From positions 2,914,001 to 2,978,000 of the forward strand of contig NZ_CP157575.1 in assembly GCF_051628905.1 (NCBI RefSeq): a DNA stretch of 64,000 bases. Direction: 5' to 3'. This DNA is from Asaia sp037151935. GTDB taxonomy: Bacteria; Pseudomonadota; Alphaproteobacteria; Acetobacterales; Acetobacteraceae. Position 1 is the stretch's first letter. Each line of letters opens with the position of its first letter. The notes under the pieces are model-generated. The model searched no databases, had not been told where the DNA came from, and saw nothing but the letters and a program-made list of their open reading frames with translations. Position numbers and translations under genes: made by a program. Shown here piece after piece: positions 36,784 to 45,602 of the stretch.

Positions 36784-37329
36784 TCACAGACGGCCATCCG
36801 CTACTTTCTGGATGTCGTCGAATATATCGTCCCATTCGTCAGAACCGAAATCGAATAAGCCCAGAAATTTCAGGTAGAACATGCCTTCACTTGCTATGAA
36901 GGCTACGCGCGCCCTTCTGTCTTCGGAAGATTCGGCAATAAAATTATCATATCTTTTTCTGTACCAGTCTTTGGCAGGCCCCTTATTTTGATCCTGCGCC
37001 AGCAGACCAGCAAGAACTGCACATCTTTTGCTCTCTGGTAATGCAATCAAATCCCTGGAAATCGCCACATGTGCCCGGATTCTGCCTGCCACGTCATTAC
37101 AATCCTTTGCGGCAAGATCGTAGGCGGTCTCTTCGATAGAGAACCATTTCGCAACCAAAGCGGAGATTAACTCCTCTTTCGTTTTGAAGCAGGATTGCAC
37201 GCCGCCTTTTGAGATGCCCGCCTCTTTCACAACCGCACCAATAGAAAAATTACCAACGCCTTGCATGGTTATTACTCTTTCCGCAGCGTCTATTACCTCG
37301 TTTCTATCTATTGTTTTTTGACGGCCCAC
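36784..37329 (-). CDS. TetR/AcrR family regulator
   Basis: A 181-residue regulator. The N-terminal DNA-binding domain (about 8-55) reads EVIDAAERVITMQGVGNFSIGAVVKEAGISKGGVQSCFKTKEELISAL, shown here as the motifs AAERVITMQGVGNFSIG and AGISKGGVQSCFKTKEEL. The ligand domain (about 70-180) is helical and unassigned. Base composition is AT-richer than upstream genes, marking the edge of an accessory region. No transport gene that it might control is adjacent; the nearest candidates are on its other side or lost. Confidence 0.85.
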   Translation of the reverse strand: MGRQKTIDRNEVIDAAERVITMQGVGNFSIGAVVKEAGISKGGVQSCFKTKEELISALVAKWFSIEETAYDLAAKDCNDVAGRIRAHVAISRDLIALPESKRCAVLAGLLAQDQNKGPAKDWYRKRYDNFIAESSEDRRARVAFIASEGMFYLKFLGLFDFGSDEWDDIFDDIQKVADGRL

Positions 37330-38414
37330 GATTATACCTCATTAACAATTTACGATCTTAATTTTGCGCATTTTTTGTGCAATTGCGCTCGGATTGTCAT
37401 GCCTCTTTCTAACAACCACTTTACAGCAGATATTCAAAAGATGGCACTGCAGTTTTATCGATAGCCCCGTGGATACAGGCTATCGCGAAAAAAACATCTA
37501 GAATTATATCAAGAAATTTGCGGAATATATATTGTATTATTATAAACAACCATCTGAAATCAGAGGGGGTTTTATTGTATATTATGGTAATTTACACGAA
37601 TTTGGTGCTTTAGTATTTTTTCTCTGCTAGTGGCATCTGTGACGTGGGTCCGTCAGATCCTGATATGATCTGCCTTTGCGGTTAAGCCGACCTTGCTGCC
37701 AGACTCTGGCCTCAGCTTCGCGGCTGAGCAACAGGTCTCCTGACTGGTGAGGGGCGAACTCTCTTTGGGTGAATTATCACTCCAAGCCGTTCTGGCTGCG
37801 TCAGAAGACTGCCGACATGGTCTGGCAAAGGTCGTCTGGCGGTTCCTCGCACCCGGATTGCAGAACCTCGAACCGGGGCTCCCGGACTGACCGGGCATGG
37901 AAGAGTTGCTCATGTTTTTGAAAAAAGATCTGCCGACCGGGGGCTTTTTTTGAGGCTTAAAAGATTCGATTCTCGGGTCCGATGCTGCGATGCCTTTAGA
38001 TTCATGATTGAGCGGGTATCAGTACAGTACTGGATAAACCTGTCATATTTTGAAATTAACTTCTCGTCAGAGAATAAAAAAACAAAAAACGCCTTATATT
38101 CAGTTACTTATTCTTTTTTTAGTAATCCCGCGGCTGGGAGATTTTTGCAGTCTCTCTTTCGAAGCACAGAATCGCATTGATTTCCAATACGATCGTATTT
38201 TATAAAATCTCCATAGCCAATAGTTGTCCTGCCACTGTATGTGGCAGGAGTTTTGTAAATAACAAAAGAAAATATTCGCCTAAATATAGCGTTCCCAATG
38301 AAACTATTGGAGCGCCAACTTTGGGTCTAATGTATTCGTTTACGGTTATTCGACAGCTTATTGGATGCAAAGGAAATCCACATATCTCTTTGAATTCGCG
38401 TGCGGAGAAGCGAA
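37330..38414. other. AT-rich gene-free stretch with a GC-rich patch
   Basis: These 1085 bases separate the TetR-type regulator from the Hint gene. They are AT-rich except for about 37,650-37,915, which has chromosome-like composition and reads partly open on both strands without a start signal (for example the plus-strand fragment VRGELSLGELSLQ). This may be a remnant of a lost gene. I see no RNA gene or known element. The last 100 bases hold the GGAG ribosome site of the Hint gene. Confidence 0.4.
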
Positions 38415-39980
38415 ATGGCGTTGATAGATTGGAGCCAAACAGGCGGCGCATATACACTCAAAAATGTCGACGTTCTAGACGTTCGACCCGCGCCCACTCA
38501 AGCAAAAGACGACGTCTTTACGCGAGTTGATATCAGCGGTGGAGGCGGTTGGATTCGGATAACCGTCCCGACGCCCTCAGCGACGAAAGATCTGACGTTT
38601 GTCTTTTTCGTGAACCCGGGTGACAGCAACGGGACCGATGCTCCCATTCTCGGATACGAGTTCGTGGGCCAGACCACAACCCCGACAACCGTCAGCACCG
38701 GCTACAATTCTGCCACCGGTTTAACGACCGTGGAGGTATCAGCGCGGTCCTCCAAGGGTTTTACCACTACTTATCGTATTCTCTATATCGGAAATCCTTT
38801 CAACTTGCCGGCGAACGGAAAAACCGAAGTCCGTAACCTGACTTACGGGGAAAAGATAAGTTATAAAGGCATAATATGCTTTCTTGCGGGAAGTGAAATA
38901 CGAACTCCTCAAGGCGCTGTTACAATCGAGTCGCTACGCGTCGGTGACGAGGTCTGCGTTTGGGATGTAGCCGACCAGAGAGAGGAAATCCGTCCTGTCA
39001 CTTGGATAGGCAAAGGGTTTGCTTCGGTCATTCCTTCAATCCCGGATGATGAAGCAGGCTGGCCGATATGCATCTGTAAGGATGCGATTTCTGACGGCAT
39101 TCCATCACAGGATCTTCACGTCACAGGCGAACACAGCATCTTTTTCGATAATCTGCTTGTCCCTGCACGTATGCTGGTTAACGGCAGGAGTATATATTTC
39201 GATAAGAGAGTAAAAGAATATGAATTCTACCATATAGAGACGCAACAACATTCTATTATCTGGGCTAACGACCTGAAAACTGAAAGCTACCTCGACACAG
39301 GTAACAGGCATGGATTCACAAGCCAGAGTGGCGGCGTCGTCGTCCCGATCAGACCTCTCAACTGGTCATCGGATGCGGTGGTACGGCTGGTGACCGATCG
39401 GGCCGTGGTCGAACCGCTCCACGCAGTACTGGCCCGACGATCTGAACGGCTCATAAAGGAAAATGTTCAGCAGTCCAACTATCTGACTGCGGATCCCGAG
39501 CTTTGCCTCGAAACTGATGCGGGTCTTATAATCTGGCCTAGCAGAAAGCGCGAAGACTATGCGATTTTTTCCATTCCATCAGGTGTAACGTCGTTAGTAA
39601 TACATTCCCGGGTCTCACGGCCTTGCGATGTATTTGGACCTTACGTTGATGACAGGCGGAGGCTTGGCGTGTTGATTGGCCGGATTACGTTGTTCAGCCC
39701 GACAGAAACGACGCAAATCACCACTCACTTGAGTGAGAAATTTCTCTCTGGATGGCACGAGGGTGAGAGCCAACAGGCACGCTGGACGACGGGCTCGGCT
39801 GCGCTCCCCCTTGATAGGCAAGATTGTTCTGGAAATGCGTCCCTCGCATTGCAGATCGTCGCCGGGGGGCCGTATATCAGGCAGAGGGCACACAGCCAGA
39901 ACCTGACGATTACTGCGGGGCAAATGGCGGAGAAGAAGACGGTGGATCCGTCTGTCGTAACGGGTTGCGCCCTGCCGTAA
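38415..39980 (+). CDS. Hint-domain (Hint_2-type) protein, 3' end altered
   Basis: A 521-residue protein. The N-terminal 150 residues are beta-rich and unassigned. From C155, CFLAGSEIRTPQGAVTIESL and VGDEVCVWD begin a Hint module as in inteins and hedgehog autoprocessing domains; HVTGEHSIFF supplies the later histidine. Such proteins in Acetobacteraceae may self-cleave or attach to partners; this is not established. The usual C-terminal motif seems to end near LALQIVAGGPYI. The last about 35 residues are read from antisense IS5-family sequence, so the natural end was lost. GGAG precedes ATG 38415. AT-richer than its neighbours. Confidence 0.78.
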   Translation: MALIDWSQTGGAYTLKNVDVLDVRPAPTQAKDDVFTRVDISGGGGWIRITVPTPSATKDLTFVFFVNPGDSNGTDAPILGYEFVGQTTTPTTVSTGYNSATGLTTVEVSARSSKGFTTTYRILYIGNPFNLPANGKTEVRNLTYGEKISYKGIICFLAGSEIRTPQGAVTIESLRVGDEVCVWDVADQREEIRPVTWIGKGFASVIPSIPDDEAGWPICICKDAISDGIPSQDLHVTGEHSIFFDNLLVPARMLVNGRSIYFDKRVKEYEFYHIETQQHSIIWANDLKTESYLDTGNRHGFTSQSGGVVVPIRPLNWSSDAVVRLVTDRAVVEPLHAVLARRSERLIKENVQQSNYLTADPELCLETDAGLIIWPSRKREDYAIFSIPSGVTSLVIHSRVSRPCDVFGPYVDDRRRLGVLIGRITLFSPTETTQITTHLSEKFLSGWHEGESQQARWTTGSAALPLDRQDCSGNASLALQIVAGGPYIRQRAHSQNLTITAGQMAEKKTVDPSVVTGCALP

Positions 39981-40225
39981 TTCGCTGAGCCGTTAGGCGT
40001 CATACCCCTGATAATCAGACAGCTCTGGCGCTGCTGGAAGACATTCCGTCAGGATAGCAGCGCCAGCAGGATATCTGATTTGCCCCGCAATCGTGAGAGT
40101 TCGGCGGCTCTCGGTGCTGATCGAGGAGCATAGGCAGCTTCGTACTTCACCATCTTTGACGCGACCGATCAAACGACCTGGCTTCCTTTCTGTGGCAGCA
40201 GGCCCGCGACAAGCTTGTGTGCCCC
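39886..40225 (-). pseudogene. Decayed IS5-family transposase fragment
   Basis: Minus-strand fragments in different frames resemble consecutive parts of an IS5-family (IS427-like) transposase: KGSQ, then RSRQRW and STKLPMLLDQH (compare GRSRGG-STKLH), then SYPAGAAILTECLPAA, QGYDA (compare DRGYDA), ATRYDRR, and TVFFSAICPAVIVRFWL (compare the usual FFSAICIAATVIFWL end). Several frameshifts and stops interrupt it, and the N-terminal half is absent. Its 3' end overlaps the 3' end of the Hint gene on the other strand. Boundaries are approximate; no terminal repeats were found. Confidence 0.7.
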
Positions 40226-41291
40226 GTGATGAGGCACATCACTCACACTCGTGTGGAGCATGCCTCTCCAGCAAGCTACCGCTCATCACGAGGATAGAGA
40301 CTCCTCTGGCGCCTCAGTGTTTTCAGCGATTGTAGAATGCCTTGCGTGGACAGTATTCCAACGTTGCGTCCCGTCAGAATGGGGGGATCAGGGAGCAATG
40401 ATTTAATTGCCCTCGCGGCAGTCATCAGGTCGCGGTCTGCAACGGTTACACAAGGAGAAGGCCGTTTTTGCTCCCGCTATTCGCTCTGTCGCCGGTATGT
40501 GCCGCGCACATCCACTCTCTTCACAGAATCTGCTCAGAATTCGCGGAAGTAATGCGCTATGCCATCGCCTCATGACGAAGGCGCCGGAGAAAAGTGCGAT
40601 ATGCAACGCTCAGGGGCGAATTGACTGAAAAATGTGCCGCGTATGATACTGCTGTGGCGCAGGTCGATGAAGCGGCATTGTCGTATCCTCGGCGGACGCT
40701 TCCGAGGCGCGGGATACAGCCTTCCTCGCTGCGGCAATCGGCTTAGCTACGCGTGAAAAAAGGATCGCGCTCAGTCTCGTCAACTTTCGCCATGTCTAAA
40801 AAATGAGTAAGATGAAGGTCCACCAGTGAGCGCCCAAAGGCGATCCGATGGACGAAGCTCTCAAGGCGTCCCGGTTCGTTAATAGCGAAGGCGGCTCCAA
40901 TTGATAAAGCTAGCCACTGACATCTGTTCGGATGGTGAGCCGATTTCTTGCCGTGCCAACCTATCTTCAGTCGCAGAGAGTGCGCGCTATATCTCTGAGC
41001 AGTATCTGGCCTCCACAGGCGCCACTGGCTGACCCCGCCAGGAGGCTTGCTGCTGAGACAGCTTTCACAAAAGTCGGACGCGGCTCCTGCAATTCACGAA
41101 GCCTTATAAAAACAAGATCAAAATGCCTAACCTGACATCGATATTATTGAGGGCTCGCAAAGCGCGATACACGCTAAGCCACTAATAAATGGAAATATTC
41201 GATGATAGTGGCGGACCCGAAAGGAAAGCTATTTTTCAATTAAAACAATAAGATACTATGTCTAACTTGCTCAGGAGGACGAGAGAAAATC
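40226..41291. other. Decayed DNA between IS remnant and prophage
   Basis: About 1 kb with only short, low-quality ORFs and several in-frame fragments such as LSSVAESARYISEQYL near 40,970-41,030, interrupted by stops. The left half is GC-rich and the right half AT-rich. It looks like remnants of transposon or phage genes, but I cannot assign any. The first TGTCTAAC octamer (41260-41267) marks the approximate prophage border. Confidence 0.4.
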
Positions 41292-41323
41292 AAAGGGTTA
41301 GCCAAGCCATTGTCTAACCCTTT
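41292..41323 (-). terminator. Intrinsic terminator after the HicB-like gene
   Basis: AAAGGGTTAG (41292-41301) and CTAACCCTTT (41314-41323) form a perfect 10-bp stem around a 12-base loop. On the minus strand it follows the HicB-like stop codon by 19 bases and runs into a T-rich tail. It overlaps one TGTCTAAC copy, so a role in recombination is an alternative. Confidence 0.65.
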
Positions 41324-41341
41324 TGAGCAGGCGTCTAGCCG

Positions 41342-41737
41342 TCAAGCCGTCAGAGCAAGCCGGGCGATCATGCCCGATCGCGTCTCGTTTTCTTCCCTGG
41401 CACGCCTGTCCAGGCGAGCCAGAATGCGGCGGGGCAGGGTGATATTGATCCGCTCGGCCGACTCATCGAAGAGCGCCGGATTGACGGCTGCAAAGCCCCA
41501 GATCCAGCCCGGCCCGCTCCACTCGCTATCAGCCCTAAGCTGGTCGAGCGGGGAAGGGCGCGGTACGCTCTGGCCGTTTTCGATGGCGTCCTCAATCCAT
41601 AGCGTGATGGCCTCCGCAGCGCCGCTCACGGCCTCATCGAAGGTATCGCACGCCGAGAAACAGCCGGGCAGATCAGGCACGATCACGCCGAACGCCTGGG
41701 TTTCCGAGCCTGTCTCGATAACGATTGGGTAGTTCAC
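41342..41737 (-). CDS. HicB-like antitoxin-type protein without HicA
   Basis: A 131-residue protein with a HicB-type N-terminal fold (about 1-60: FGVIVPDLPGCFSACDTFDEAVSGA) and a ribbon-helix-helix-like C-terminus (about 95-130: RINITLPRRILARLDRRA). HicB neutralises the mRNA-cleaving toxin HicA and represses its own operon. No 60-residue HicA frame is found in the 118 bases upstream or downstream, so it may be an orphan kept by the prophage or a regulator. It starts with GTG after GGAGG. Confidence 0.82.
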   Translation of the reverse strand: MNYPIVIETGSETQAFGVIVPDLPGCFSACDTFDEAVSGAAEAITLWIEDAIENGQSVPRPSPLDQLRADSEWSGPGWIWGFAAVNPALFDESAERINITLPRRILARLDRRAREENETRSGMIARLALTA

Positions 41738-41855
41738 TGGTCTCCTCCGTTGCCGGGCTATTTCAGCCCGGCTGTCCGGCTCGACTATAAGCAGCCGCTC
41801 AAACTGGTCCCGCTTGATGAGTCGGCAGTGCAGATCACATTTTGCCGTTGAGCTT

Positions 41856-44207
41856 TCATGCCAATTTTTGCATCGACATTATCGGTGCAGTGGTGGATCT
41901 ATCAGAGTAAGAAACATATTTTGACTTATCGTAGGTAATTTTCAGGTCTTCTACATTATATTTTCCGGTGACATCTGATGAACTTCCTGTGCCATTCGTG
42001 CTTTCGACGCCTATATAAGAGCCATTCAAGTACCAATTATTCAAGTTCTCGATCTCGGAATATTGTGGATACAAACCAACTATAGCTTTAATGGCGGCCA
42101 TTAAGCCCTGATTAAGATTAATCGTTGTTGAGTACATCACGCCGTCATTAGACGGAAGCGTGGGGTTTATGTAGTCAGCCTGAGATCCGGAGAAATTATA
42201 AATTGAACCGCCAAGAGATTTAGGTAAACTGATATATGCTTGCGGCTGTCCGACCGAATCGATTGATACGAACTGCAGAAAAATACCAAAATTTAGATTA
42301 TTACTATGATAATTTATGGTGAAGTTGATGCCTGCCTGATAAGATCCCGTGTTTCCGTGATAGTCACTTATTCCCTGATTGAAAGAAGCTGTGATCTGGT
42401 GACTAAACGAGTACTGATTATCGACAGAACCTAAAGTGGAGAGCTGGACATCGAGGAGGTTTCCACCTTGAGCTGCCATTTGGTAGACATAATGTCCGTT
42501 CTTGGGGTCACGGAAAACATTATAATCAGTTTTTCCTGCCATGGAATTCGCTGACCCTTGCGTCCAGTGCCCTATGGAATTGCCGTACTTTTTGTCCCAG
42601 ACTTGGGATGAAGTCCCGGCCTCAGGATTGAGTGCCGACTGCCCTCGCCATTGGATGACGCCCCAGTCAGGAGAGGATCCTCCATTAAGCGTGGAGTGCT
42701 TGTCACTATACTGAATCTGCCCATTCACAACCCCTTGCGTATTCATCGCGAGATTGGGACCATCAAGGCTCGGATCTGAGAAGATACTGCTCACGGTCGT
42801 TGCAAAATGGTTATTTCTCAGATCGTTCAGGCTTTTTCCATTTGCAAGCTCGGTTTGATAGCTGGATATCTCGGTTTGGGTAAGTGCACGACCCAGAACG
42901 GTCGCCCCGACATTCTGAAGCACGTCATGCGCTTCTGGGCAGTAAGCAAGATCCTGACGGGCCTGGCTGATACTATAATTTCCAGCCCCAATCGCATTAG
43001 CCGTGCCATCACGCCACGCCTGATTATACTCGGGCATGTAGGGGTGACCCATAATAGACGGGATCAGATTTTGGAGGGTATCCAGAGCTTCTGGGCAGTG
43101 AGCAAGATCCTGACGGGCCTGGCTGATACTATAATTTCCAGCCCCAATCGCATTGGCCGTGCCATCACGCCACGCCTGATTATACTCGGGCATGTAGGGG
43201 TGACCCATAATAGACGGGATCAGATTTTGGAGGGTATCCAGAGCTTCTGGGCAGTGAGCAAGATCCTGCCGGGCCTGGCTGATACTATAATTTCCAGCCC
43301 CAATCGCATTGGCCGTGCCATCAAGCCACGCCTGATTATACTCGGGCATGTAGGGGTGACCCATAATAGACGGGATCATGTTTTGGAGGGTATCCAGAGC
43401 TTCTGGGCAGTGAGCAAGATCCTGCCGGGCCTGGCTGATACTATAATTTCCAGCCTCAATCGCATTGGCCGTGCCATCAAGCCACGCCTGATTATACTCG
43501 GGTATGTAGGGGTGACCCATAATAGACGGGATCAGGTTTTGGAGTTGGTTTTTTACGTCGTCGCTACGAGCTTCGGTTGTTGAAAAAAGAGTAAAAATTC
43601 GTTGCTCGCCAATAAGCATAGCGTCCTCAGAACGAGCTATCGGCTTGGCAACGTCACTGCTTAGCATGGTCACAGGATTGGAGGCTTCAGAATTTGGAGC
43701 TTGGTCTTTTATAACGGGTGTTGTCACTCGGCTAACACCGGCGAGTGTGCTCGTCTTCAGCGCGGTGTCGTCAGTCAGAAATTGCATCTTCGGCAGATTT
43801 GTCACCTTGTCTACGGGCGACGCCTGGATCGCTGCAATTTTATGCGCGAGTTGCTGGTCTGTCTGCCTGCCAGACTGAGGTAGCACGTCTATTGCTTCCT
43901 GCGCAGCAGTGAGCGTGGTTTCTTGATTACTGATCGCGTAGGACTGTCTCGACATCTGTGCGGTGAGCATCTTGACATCGCTACTCTGTGCCAGATGCGC
44001 GACCAGCTGTTTCTCGACGCGCCCACTTCCCTGTTTGGGCAAAAGCCCTCCCTGATCTTTCGTAGAAGTTGCAGCAGGAATCGCGGTTGCGTTGGCATTA
44101 TAGCCTGATATAGCGCCCCCGGCGGGACTGATGAGATCATCCTTTCCTGTAGACGCAGTCAGAATGTCAGCATGACGGGATGCAAGAAAAAATTGATATT
44201 CGGACAT
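41856..44207 (-). CDS. Large repeat protein in the prophage, unknown function
   Basis: A 783-residue protein. The N-terminal 230 residues are Ala/Gln/Thr-rich and predicted extended or helical. Four tandem 52-residue repeats (IMGHPYMPEYNQAWLDGTA and NYSISQARQDLAHCPEAL are the core) cover about residues 218-425. A fifth divergent copy, VLGRALTQTEISSYQTELANG, resembles DUF4214-like repeats. The C-terminal 330 residues are Asn/Ser/Gly/Tyr-rich and beta-rich like adhesins or cell-surface proteins. It is AT-richer than the tail genes. ATG 44207 follows a G-run; an upstream TTG is less likely. An adhesin or tail-associated binding role is only a guess. Confidence 0.65.
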   Translation of the reverse strand: MSEYQFFLASRHADILTASTGKDDLISPAGGAISGYNANATAIPAATSTKDQGGLLPKQGSGRVEKQLVAHLAQSSDVKMLTAQMSRQSYAISNQETTLTAAQEAIDVLPQSGRQTDQQLAHKIAAIQASPVDKVTNLPKMQFLTDDTALKTSTLAGVSRVTTPVIKDQAPNSEASNPVTMLSSDVAKPIARSEDAMLIGEQRIFTLFSTTEARSDDVKNQLQNLIPSIMGHPYIPEYNQAWLDGTANAIEAGNYSISQARQDLAHCPEALDTLQNMIPSIMGHPYMPEYNQAWLDGTANAIGAGNYSISQARQDLAHCPEALDTLQNLIPSIMGHPYMPEYNQAWRDGTANAIGAGNYSISQARQDLAHCPEALDTLQNLIPSIMGHPYMPEYNQAWRDGTANAIGAGNYSISQARQDLAYCPEAHDVLQNVGATVLGRALTQTEISSYQTELANGKSLNDLRNNHFATTVSSIFSDPSLDGPNLAMNTQGVVNGQIQYSDKHSTLNGGSSPDWGVIQWRGQSALNPEAGTSSQVWDKKYGNSIGHWTQGSANSMAGKTDYNVFRDPKNGHYVYQMAAQGGNLLDVQLSTLGSVDNQYSFSHQITASFNQGISDYHGNTGSYQAGINFTINYHSNNLNFGIFLQFVSIDSVGQPQAYISLPKSLGGSIYNFSGSQADYINPTLPSNDGVMYSTTINLNQGLMAAIKAIVGLYPQYSEIENLNNWYLNGSYIGVESTNGTGSSSDVTGKYNVEDLKITYDKSKYVSYSDRSTTAPIMSMQKLA
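42931..43554 (-). repeat. Four tandem 156-bp repeats within the large prophage gene
   Basis: The marker GCTTCTGGGCAGT recurs at 42931, 43087, 43243 and 43399, exactly 156 bases apart. The copies differ at only a few positions. They encode the 52-residue protein repeats, keep the reading frame and imply recent expansion or ongoing copy-number change. Confidence 0.93.
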
Positions 44208-44402
44208 AAAAACGCCCCCCAAAATTATCTATGCAATAGAAATTTATTGGTTATAATGTGGTCAAATAACCTTTTCGTTATTTCTATTAATAATAGAACT
44301 TAAACATAGGTAATTTTAGATAAAATCTAATTTTATTTGATGCATGGAGCAAGTTCCTATATTTTCCTCCTTGTCACAATTTGTAGAATCGCATTTTTTA
44401 CG
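44208..44402. other. AT-rich spacer before the lysis cluster
   Basis: About 195 AT-rich bases upstream of the repeat-protein gene; T-rich runs and near -10 boxes on the minus strand suggest its promoter. No gene is seen. Confidence 0.4.
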
Positions 44403-44609
44403 TTACTTCTCACACGCTCGTACCTGATCACGCAGGCCGATATAGTCGCCGATCCAGCGGATTGTCTGGGACTGCGGGTTAGCCTGGATCTATGCAGCGA
44501 GCGCCGCCTGGTCTGCCGTCGAGTAGGGCACGAGGGCCGGGCACGGCACATAGTGCATCGGTGAGCAGCCGGTGAGCCCCATGAGGGCCACGAGAACGAG
44601 CCGCCTCAT
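44403..44609 (-). pseudogene. Rz1-like outer-spanin lipoprotein interrupted by an amber codon
   Basis: The ATG at 44609 overlaps the stop of the preceding gene (ATGA). A signal with lipobox GLTGC is followed by a proline-containing segment (YVPCPALVP), like phage outer spanins. After 39 residues comes TAG at 44490-44492, but the same frame continues with IQANPQSQTIRWIGDYIGL to a TAA at 44403. A single GAG-to-TAG change would explain this. A 39-residue product might still be made, or the codon suppressed, so the call of pseudogene is tentative. Confidence 0.6.
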
Positions 44610-44839
44610 GCCGATCCATCCCTGAGCCGCTGCAATACGGCCTCCGCCGTTGCTGGCTTGTCTGCCTGAGCCTGGGCCATGGCTTGCGCCTTGAGCGTCG
44701 TGGCATCGGCTTCGGCTTTTGCTGCCTCTGACGTCTTTACAGACGCCGCATTCTTTCCGGCCCGGTTGGCATACCAGACCAGGGCGCCCAGGGCCGCGAC
44801 GACGAACGTCCCGGCCCCCGCGATGAGATCGGCCGTCAT
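44606..44839 (-). CDS. Holin/inner-spanin-like membrane protein
   Basis: A 77-residue protein with one N-terminal membrane segment (about 6-24) and a charged Ala/Lys/Glu-rich helical tail predicted to form a coiled coil. This layout fits an inner-membrane spanin (Rz) or a class III-type holin. Its ATG lies in the stop codon of the upstream gene and its stop overlaps the lipoprotein start, so three small genes are tightly coupled, as is usual in phage lysis cassettes. Confidence 0.65.
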   Translation of the reverse strand: MTADLIAGAGTFVVAALGALVWYANRAGKNAASVKTSEAAKAEADATTLKAQAMAQAQADKPATAEAVLQRLRDGSA

Positions 44840-45066
44840 GGCTTGTGGTCATCCGCGTTCGCCGCGTGCTTGTCATTCATCGCGAGCCGGTTGACCAGAA
44901 GATAGATCGGCAGCCATCTCGAATTCGACGCCGGGCGCCGCCAGAACCGGGCCACGATGGCGCAAAGCGCGATGAGGAACGTCCCGATCGCCGTCAGATC
45001 ACCGGCGATTTCTGCCGGGATGAACGGGAGAACAGACGCGTAAAACTGTTGCCAGTCCAGATCCAT
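44836..45066 (-). CDS. Small putative holin
   Basis: A 76-residue protein with a hydrophobic central segment (about 18-45, with Gly and Ala) and a charged C-terminus containing basic residues. It starts after an AAGGAA ribosome site and overlaps the following gene by four bases (ATGA at 44836-44839). Position between an endolysin gene and two spanin-like genes suggests a holin that times lysis. No specific family is recognised. Confidence 0.65.
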   Translation of the reverse strand: MDLDWQQFYASVLPFIPAEIAGDLTAIGTFLIALCAIVARFWRRPASNSRWLPIYLLVNRLAMNDKHAANADDHKP

Positions 45067-45107
45067 GGTGGCGGTTCCTTATGCTCGATTTTGTGAGGGA
45101 TGGCTTG

Positions 45108-45602
45108 TCAGGCGGCGAAAGCCACACCGGGGATTTGCTGACCGGAATAAACCGCCAGCTCCAGCCGTCTGCGCCGCTGCAGGCCGGGCAATACAGTGAG
45201 CCGCCCTTTGACGGTCGCCTTGTCCCAGCGCAGGAGCTGCTGTCCCGCCTCGGCATATCGACCTTGATTCAGGAGGCTCAGAAGCGTCGACCCGCGCATG
45301 GCGCTGCTGCCCACATTGAATTGCCAGGATAGAAGCGCGCCTTCCTGCCACGGCTGGAGCGGCACCGAGGCTGCATCGAGCAGTGTCGTGCGCAGACCCG
45401 AGAGGGTCTGCCGAGCCAGCACCACGGCTTCGGCTTCGGTAATCGGTTTCGTTCTGGCCGTGACGGGCGTGCCGTCAGCCAGAAAGCGGTTGCCTATGCC
45501 GATGGTCCAGTAACCGGCGGGGCAAAGATAGGGCGCAAGGCGCAGCCCCTCGATATCGTCCCGGCGCATGAACGCCAGGGCGATTTCCAGTGAACTGGTC
45601 AT
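45108..45602 (-). CDS. Phage endolysin, GH24 lysozyme
   Basis: A 164-residue T4-type lysozyme (GH24) that cleaves the MurNAc-GlcNAc bond of peptidoglycan. The catalytic glutamate lies in IEGLRLAPYLCPAG, followed by WTIGIGNRF, the family signature. There is no signal peptide, so a holin should release it. The start is ATG 45602, next to a TTG three bases upstream. An intrinsic terminator stands just ahead of the gene on the same strand. Confidence 0.9.
   Translation of the reverse strand: MTSSLEIALAFMRRDDIEGLRLAPYLCPAGYWTIGIGNRFLADGTPVTARTKPITEAEAVVLARQTLSGLRTTLLDAASVPLQPWQEGALLSWQFNVGSSAMRGSTLLSLLNQGRYAEAGQQLLRWDKATVKGRLTVLPGLQRRRRLELAVYSGQQIPGVAFAA

Noticed and set aside
37653..37913. 86-codon minus-strand ORF as a gene
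   Set aside because: Low-complexity Ser/Arg-rich product without a ribosome site; both strands are equally open.
40093..41135. Several short ORFs as genes
   Set aside because: No ribosome sites, broken frames and odd composition; more likely decayed DNA.
41738..41855. A HicA toxin gene before the HicB-like gene
   Set aside because: No frame with the HicA start pattern or the conserved GSHH segment is present.
42931..43554. CRISPR array
   Set aside because: Repeats of 156 bases are contiguous, code for protein and have no spacers.
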